Origin: CF-161 sp035638495
GTDB taxonomy: Bacteria > Chloroflexota > Dormibacteria > Dormibacterales > Dormibacteraceae
NCBI GenBank assembly: GCA_035638495.1
Contig: DASQZW010000210.1
Coordinates: 1 to 14,012 of the forward strand
Length of the DNA stretch: 14,012 nucleotides
Direction of reading: 5' to 3'
The notes under the pieces: model-generated
What the model saw: the letters and a program-made list of their open reading frames with translations, nothing else
Told to the model about the DNA's origin: nothing
The model's database searches: none
Shown: piece after piece, positions 11,832-14,012 of the stretch
Layout of the letters: each line of letters opens with the position of its first letter
Position numbering within the stretch: the first letter of the stretch is position 1
Translations under genes and position numbers: made by a program

Positions 11832-12390
11832 CGGTGAGGGTGAAGAGCGTCGCGGGGCACGTGCACGGCCCGCGGCAGACGGGACAGGTCCAGCCGTTGC
11901 GCACGCTCTCCTCCAGGTAGAAGCGCTCGACCGTCGGGCCCTCCTGCATCCCGAGACGGCGGAAGACGCCCGCCGACGAGCCCGCCTCGCCGGCCCGCCA
12001 CGACAGCGTGACAGCCGACGTGCAGCCGCGCTGGCGCATAAAGTCCAGGCTGGCGGCCGCGAGGCGCCGGCCCAGGCCCCGCCTTCGACGATCGGCCTCG
12101 ACGGCGAACGCCTCGAACGACCCGACCACGCCGGTGAACAGGTCGAGGGCCGCGGGGCCGAAGGCGCGGTAGTAGTCGCGGTCGGTTGACGCCAGGAGCC
12201 TGGCCACGGCGGCCCCGGCCAGCGTGGGCGAGCCCGCCACCCAGACCGCGGCGGACGGGCCGGCGGCGTCCTCGAGCAGCCACTCGGGCCGGTAGAGGCC
12301 GTCGCCGAGCTCGCGGTTGAGCAGGGCCGCCGCCGCGGAGGCGGTCGCGTGGTCGTGGGCGTCGAGCCGAGAGACGTCGTCGGGGCCCAT
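11821..12390 (-). CDS. GNAT-family acetyltransferase with Cys-rich tail
   Basis: A 189-residue acyl-CoA-dependent N-acetyltransferase. The CoA-binding motif A is clear: AFAVEADRRRRGLGRRLAAA, with the R-x-x-G-x-G-type loop near 103-108. A GVFRRLGMQE segment (131-140) fits motif B. The C-terminus carries CPVCRGPCTC (Cys169, 172, 176, 178), a compact cluster that could bind one zinc ion; similar tails occur in some GNAT proteins. ATG 12390 lies 7 nt after a TACCGT -10 box, so the gene looks leaderless. The same frame stays open far upstream to 13911, but that is antisense to the carboxypeptidase and not coding. Substrate unknown. Divergent from the S10 peptidase gene. Confidence 0.88.
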   Translation of the reverse strand: MGPDDVSRLDAHDHATASAAAALLNRELGDGLYRPEWLLEDAAGPSAAVWVAGSPTLAGAAVARLLASTDRDYYRAFGPAALDLFTGVVGSFEAFAVEADRRRRGLGRRLAAASLDFMRQRGCTSAVTLSWRAGEAGSSAGVFRRLGMQEGPTVERFYLEESVRNGWTCPVCRGPCTCPATLFTLTVTR

Positions 12391-12397
12391 CGCCTGG

Positions 12398-12403
12398 ACG
12401 GTA
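12398..12403 (-). promoter_or_regulatory. -10 box of a leaderless GNAT gene
   Basis: TACCGT on the minus strand followed by 7 nt and ATG 12390. No ribosome site. It lies 30 nt from the start of the divergent S10 peptidase gene. Confidence 0.45.
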
Positions 12404-12432
12404 GCACCGGCTCGTGCGAGATGATGGCGGCC

Positions 12433-13905
12433 GTGACTGAGCAAGCGAAGGCAGCGCAGGAAGACGAGAAGGAAAAGCCGGCTCCACCGCCCGAGCGCGA
12501 GTCGGTCACCGAGCGGACGGCGCGAATCGCCGGGACTGAGGTCGCCTACCGGGCGGTGGCCAGCACGACCACCCTGCGCACCGACGACGGCGAACCGAGG
12601 GCCAGCGTATTCTCGATCGCCTACACGCGCACGGGCGTCGACGACCCGGCCGCGCGTCCCCTGACGTTCGTCTTCAACGGCGGCCCGGGTTCCTCCTCGA
12701 CCTGGCTCCACATGGGCCTCGCCGGGCCCCGTCGGGTGGACATGCCGGACGGCCCCACGGCCCCGCCCGCGCCGTTCCGGGTCATCGACAACGACGCCTC
12801 GCTGCTCGACGTCAGCGACCTGGTCTTCATCGACCCGGTCAGCACCGGCTACAGCCGGGCCGCCGCCGGAAAGGAGGCCAAGGAGTTCCACGGCTTCCGC
12901 GAGGACCTGGAGTCGGTCGGCGAGTTCATCCGCGCGCACACCACCAGGGCGGGCCGCTGGGCGTCGCCCAAGTTCCTGGTCGGCGAGAGCTACGGCACCA
13001 CGCGGGCGGCCGGCCTGGCCCAGCACCTGACCGACCGGCACGGGATGTACCTGGGCGGCGTGGGGTTGATCTCCGCGGTCCTGATGTTCCAGACCAGCCG
13101 GCCGGACCCCGGCAACGACCTGCCGTACGTCCTCTCCCTGCCCACCTACGCGGCCACCGCCTGGTACCACAAGCGCCTGGACCCGCGATTCGCCGACCTC
13201 CGCGCCCTCATCGACGAGGTCGAGGAGTTCGCGCTGGGCGACTACGCGAGCCTGCTCCTGCGCGGCAGCCGCGCCGGCGAGGCGGCCCGCCGCTCCGCCC
13301 TCGACCGGCTGGCGGCGTTCACCGGGCTCGCGCCAGCGTTCCTCGAGTCGTGCGACCTCAGGGTCGCGCCGAACCGGTTCTTCAAGGAGCTGCTGCGGTC
13401 CGAGCGACGGACGGTCGGGCGGCTGGACACGCGGTTCACCGGCATCGACTCGGATGCCGCGGGCGAGTCGCCGGAGTACGACCCCGCCTACCCGGTCATC
13501 CAGGGCCCGTTCACGGCCGCGGTCAACGCCCACCTCCGCAGCGAGCTGCGGTTCGAGTCCGATCTCCCCTACGAGGTGCTGAACGGCGCGCGGGTGCGGC
13601 CGTGGAACTACGGCGACGACGGCAACAACCACTACCTGGACGTCGCGTCGATGCTCCGCACGGCGATGTCGTGGAACCGCAGCATGCGGGTGCTGCTGGC
13701 GAGCGGCTACTACGACATGGCCACGCCGTTCGCCGCGGCCGAGTGGACGTTCGACCACATGGGCCTGGACCCGAGCCTGACCGGCAACGTGCGCTCGACC
13801 CGGTTCGAGGCTGGGCACATGATGTACATCCACCCGCCGTCGCGCGACCTGCTGGCGCGGGAGCTCCGCGCGCTGGTCACGGGAGCGGTGCCGGCGAACG
13901 CGTAG
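12433..13905 (+). CDS. Serine carboxypeptidase, family S10
   Basis: A 490-residue alpha/beta-hydrolase peptidase that removes C-terminal amino acids. Family landmarks: FVFNGGPGSSSTW (oxyanion hole), FIDPVSTGYS, the nucleophile elbow GESYGTTR (Ser186), the acid in SGYYDMATPF (Asp428) and the histidine in EAGHMMYIH (His462). The triad is complete and the length is normal. The N-terminus is charged (EQAKAAQEDEKEK) with no signal peptide, so a cytoplasmic location is implied, unusual for a family often secreted in other organisms. GTG 12433 follows GATGAT by 7 nt, a weak leaderless-type box; in-frame ATG 12421 and 12424 are alternatives. Another gene starts 6 nt after its stop, so it probably heads an operon. 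Confidence 0.94.
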   Translation: MTEQAKAAQEDEKEKPAPPPERESVTERTARIAGTEVAYRAVASTTTLRTDDGEPRASVFSIAYTRTGVDDPAARPLTFVFNGGPGSSSTWLHMGLAGPRRVDMPDGPTAPPAPFRVIDNDASLLDVSDLVFIDPVSTGYSRAAAGKEAKEFHGFREDLESVGEFIRAHTTRAGRWASPKFLVGESYGTTRAAGLAQHLTDRHGMYLGGVGLISAVLMFQTSRPDPGNDLPYVLSLPTYAATAWYHKRLDPRFADLRALIDEVEEFALGDYASLLLRGSRAGEAARRSALDRLAAFTGLAPAFLESCDLRVAPNRFFKELLRSERRTVGRLDTRFTGIDSDAAGESPEYDPAYPVIQGPFTAAVNAHLRSELRFESDLPYEVLNGARVRPWNYGDDGNNHYLDVASMLRTAMSWNRSMRVLLASGYYDMATPFAAAEWTFDHMGLDPSLTGNVRSTRFEAGHMMYIHPPSRDLLARELRALVTGAVPANA

Positions 13906-13911
13906 CGGCAC

Positions 13912-14012
13912 ATGCGACCGCTGACCGCCGCGGACCTGGCGCTGCTGGCGGAGCTGGCCGGCCCGGACGCGTCCGCGCAGGCGCTGGTCGGCGACTCGGC
14001 GCGGGTGGACGC
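13912..14012 (+). CDS. Start of an unidentified gene, cut by window end
   Basis: An open frame begins at ATG 13912, six nt after the carboxypeptidase stop, and runs off the window after 33 codons (MRPLTAADLALLAELAG...). It is rich in Ala and Leu with strong third-position G/C. The tight spacing suggests co-transcription with the S10 peptidase. Too short to assign a family. Confidence 0.55.
   Translation, partial: MRPLTAADLALLAELAGPDASAQALVGDSARVD

Noticed and set aside
11821..13911. A 696-codon open frame on the minus strand
   Set aside because: Only its last 189 codons match a protein family (GNAT). The rest is antisense to the S10 peptidase, which has a complete triad, and the Arg/Val/Gly-rich composition is typical of GC-rich shadows.

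Overview
This is a chromosomal window of very high GC content with about 16 protein genes, the end of one tRNA gene and no sign of mobile DNA. High GC, frequent GTG/TTG starts, several apparently leaderless genes (a TAnnnT -10 box 6-7 nt before the start codon) and small domains of the DUF4332, DUF4870 and DUF5666 types suggest a high-GC Terrabacteria lineage such as Actinomycetota, Chloroflexota or Dormibacterota. The sequence alone does not settle which.

Left part (1-3082). The window opens inside a tRNA gene whose visible half has the 8+5 bp acceptor/T architecture and long variable arm of selenocysteine tRNA (selC). All genes from there to 3082 lie on the minus strand: a membrane protein resembling a site-2 protease that has lost its HExxH site, coupled by a 4-nt overlap to a small unknown gene; a stand-alone Gre C-terminal domain; about 310 nt of non-coding DNA; and a lipoprotein with SH3-like and C39-type cysteine peptidase domains.

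Middle (3083-8241). A divergent control region with stacked palindromes separates the peptidase from a plus-strand run: an unknown 131-residue protein, an AraC-type regulator, an AlaX-type alanyl-tRNA editing hydrolase, an antibiotic-biosynthesis-monooxygenase-like protein (ATGA overlap with alaX) and a cytochrome P450 whose -10 box overlaps the previous stop codon. A minus-strand membrane protein overlaps the P450 tail. A lipoprotein with two DUF5666-like repeats follows and ends at a perfect 12-bp hairpin.

Right part (8251-14012). Minus-strand genes encode a purple-acid-phosphatase-like metallophosphoesterase, a DUF4870 membrane protein, a helix-hairpin-helix DUF4332 protein with a recognisable promoter, and a LuxR-type regulator with an atypical receiver. 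Then come a small unknown plus-strand gene, a GNAT acetyltransferase with a Cys-rich tail (minus), a serine carboxypeptidase of family S10 (plus) and the start of another plus-strand gene cut by the window edge.

I see no CRISPR array, transposase, integrase, phage gene or recognisable defence system. The strongest leads are the selC half-gene, the degenerate M50-like protein with its coupled partner, the leaderless promoter set, the AraC-AlaX-ABM-P450 cluster, the duplicated Cys-paired DUF5666 protein and the receiver-degenerate LuxR regulator.
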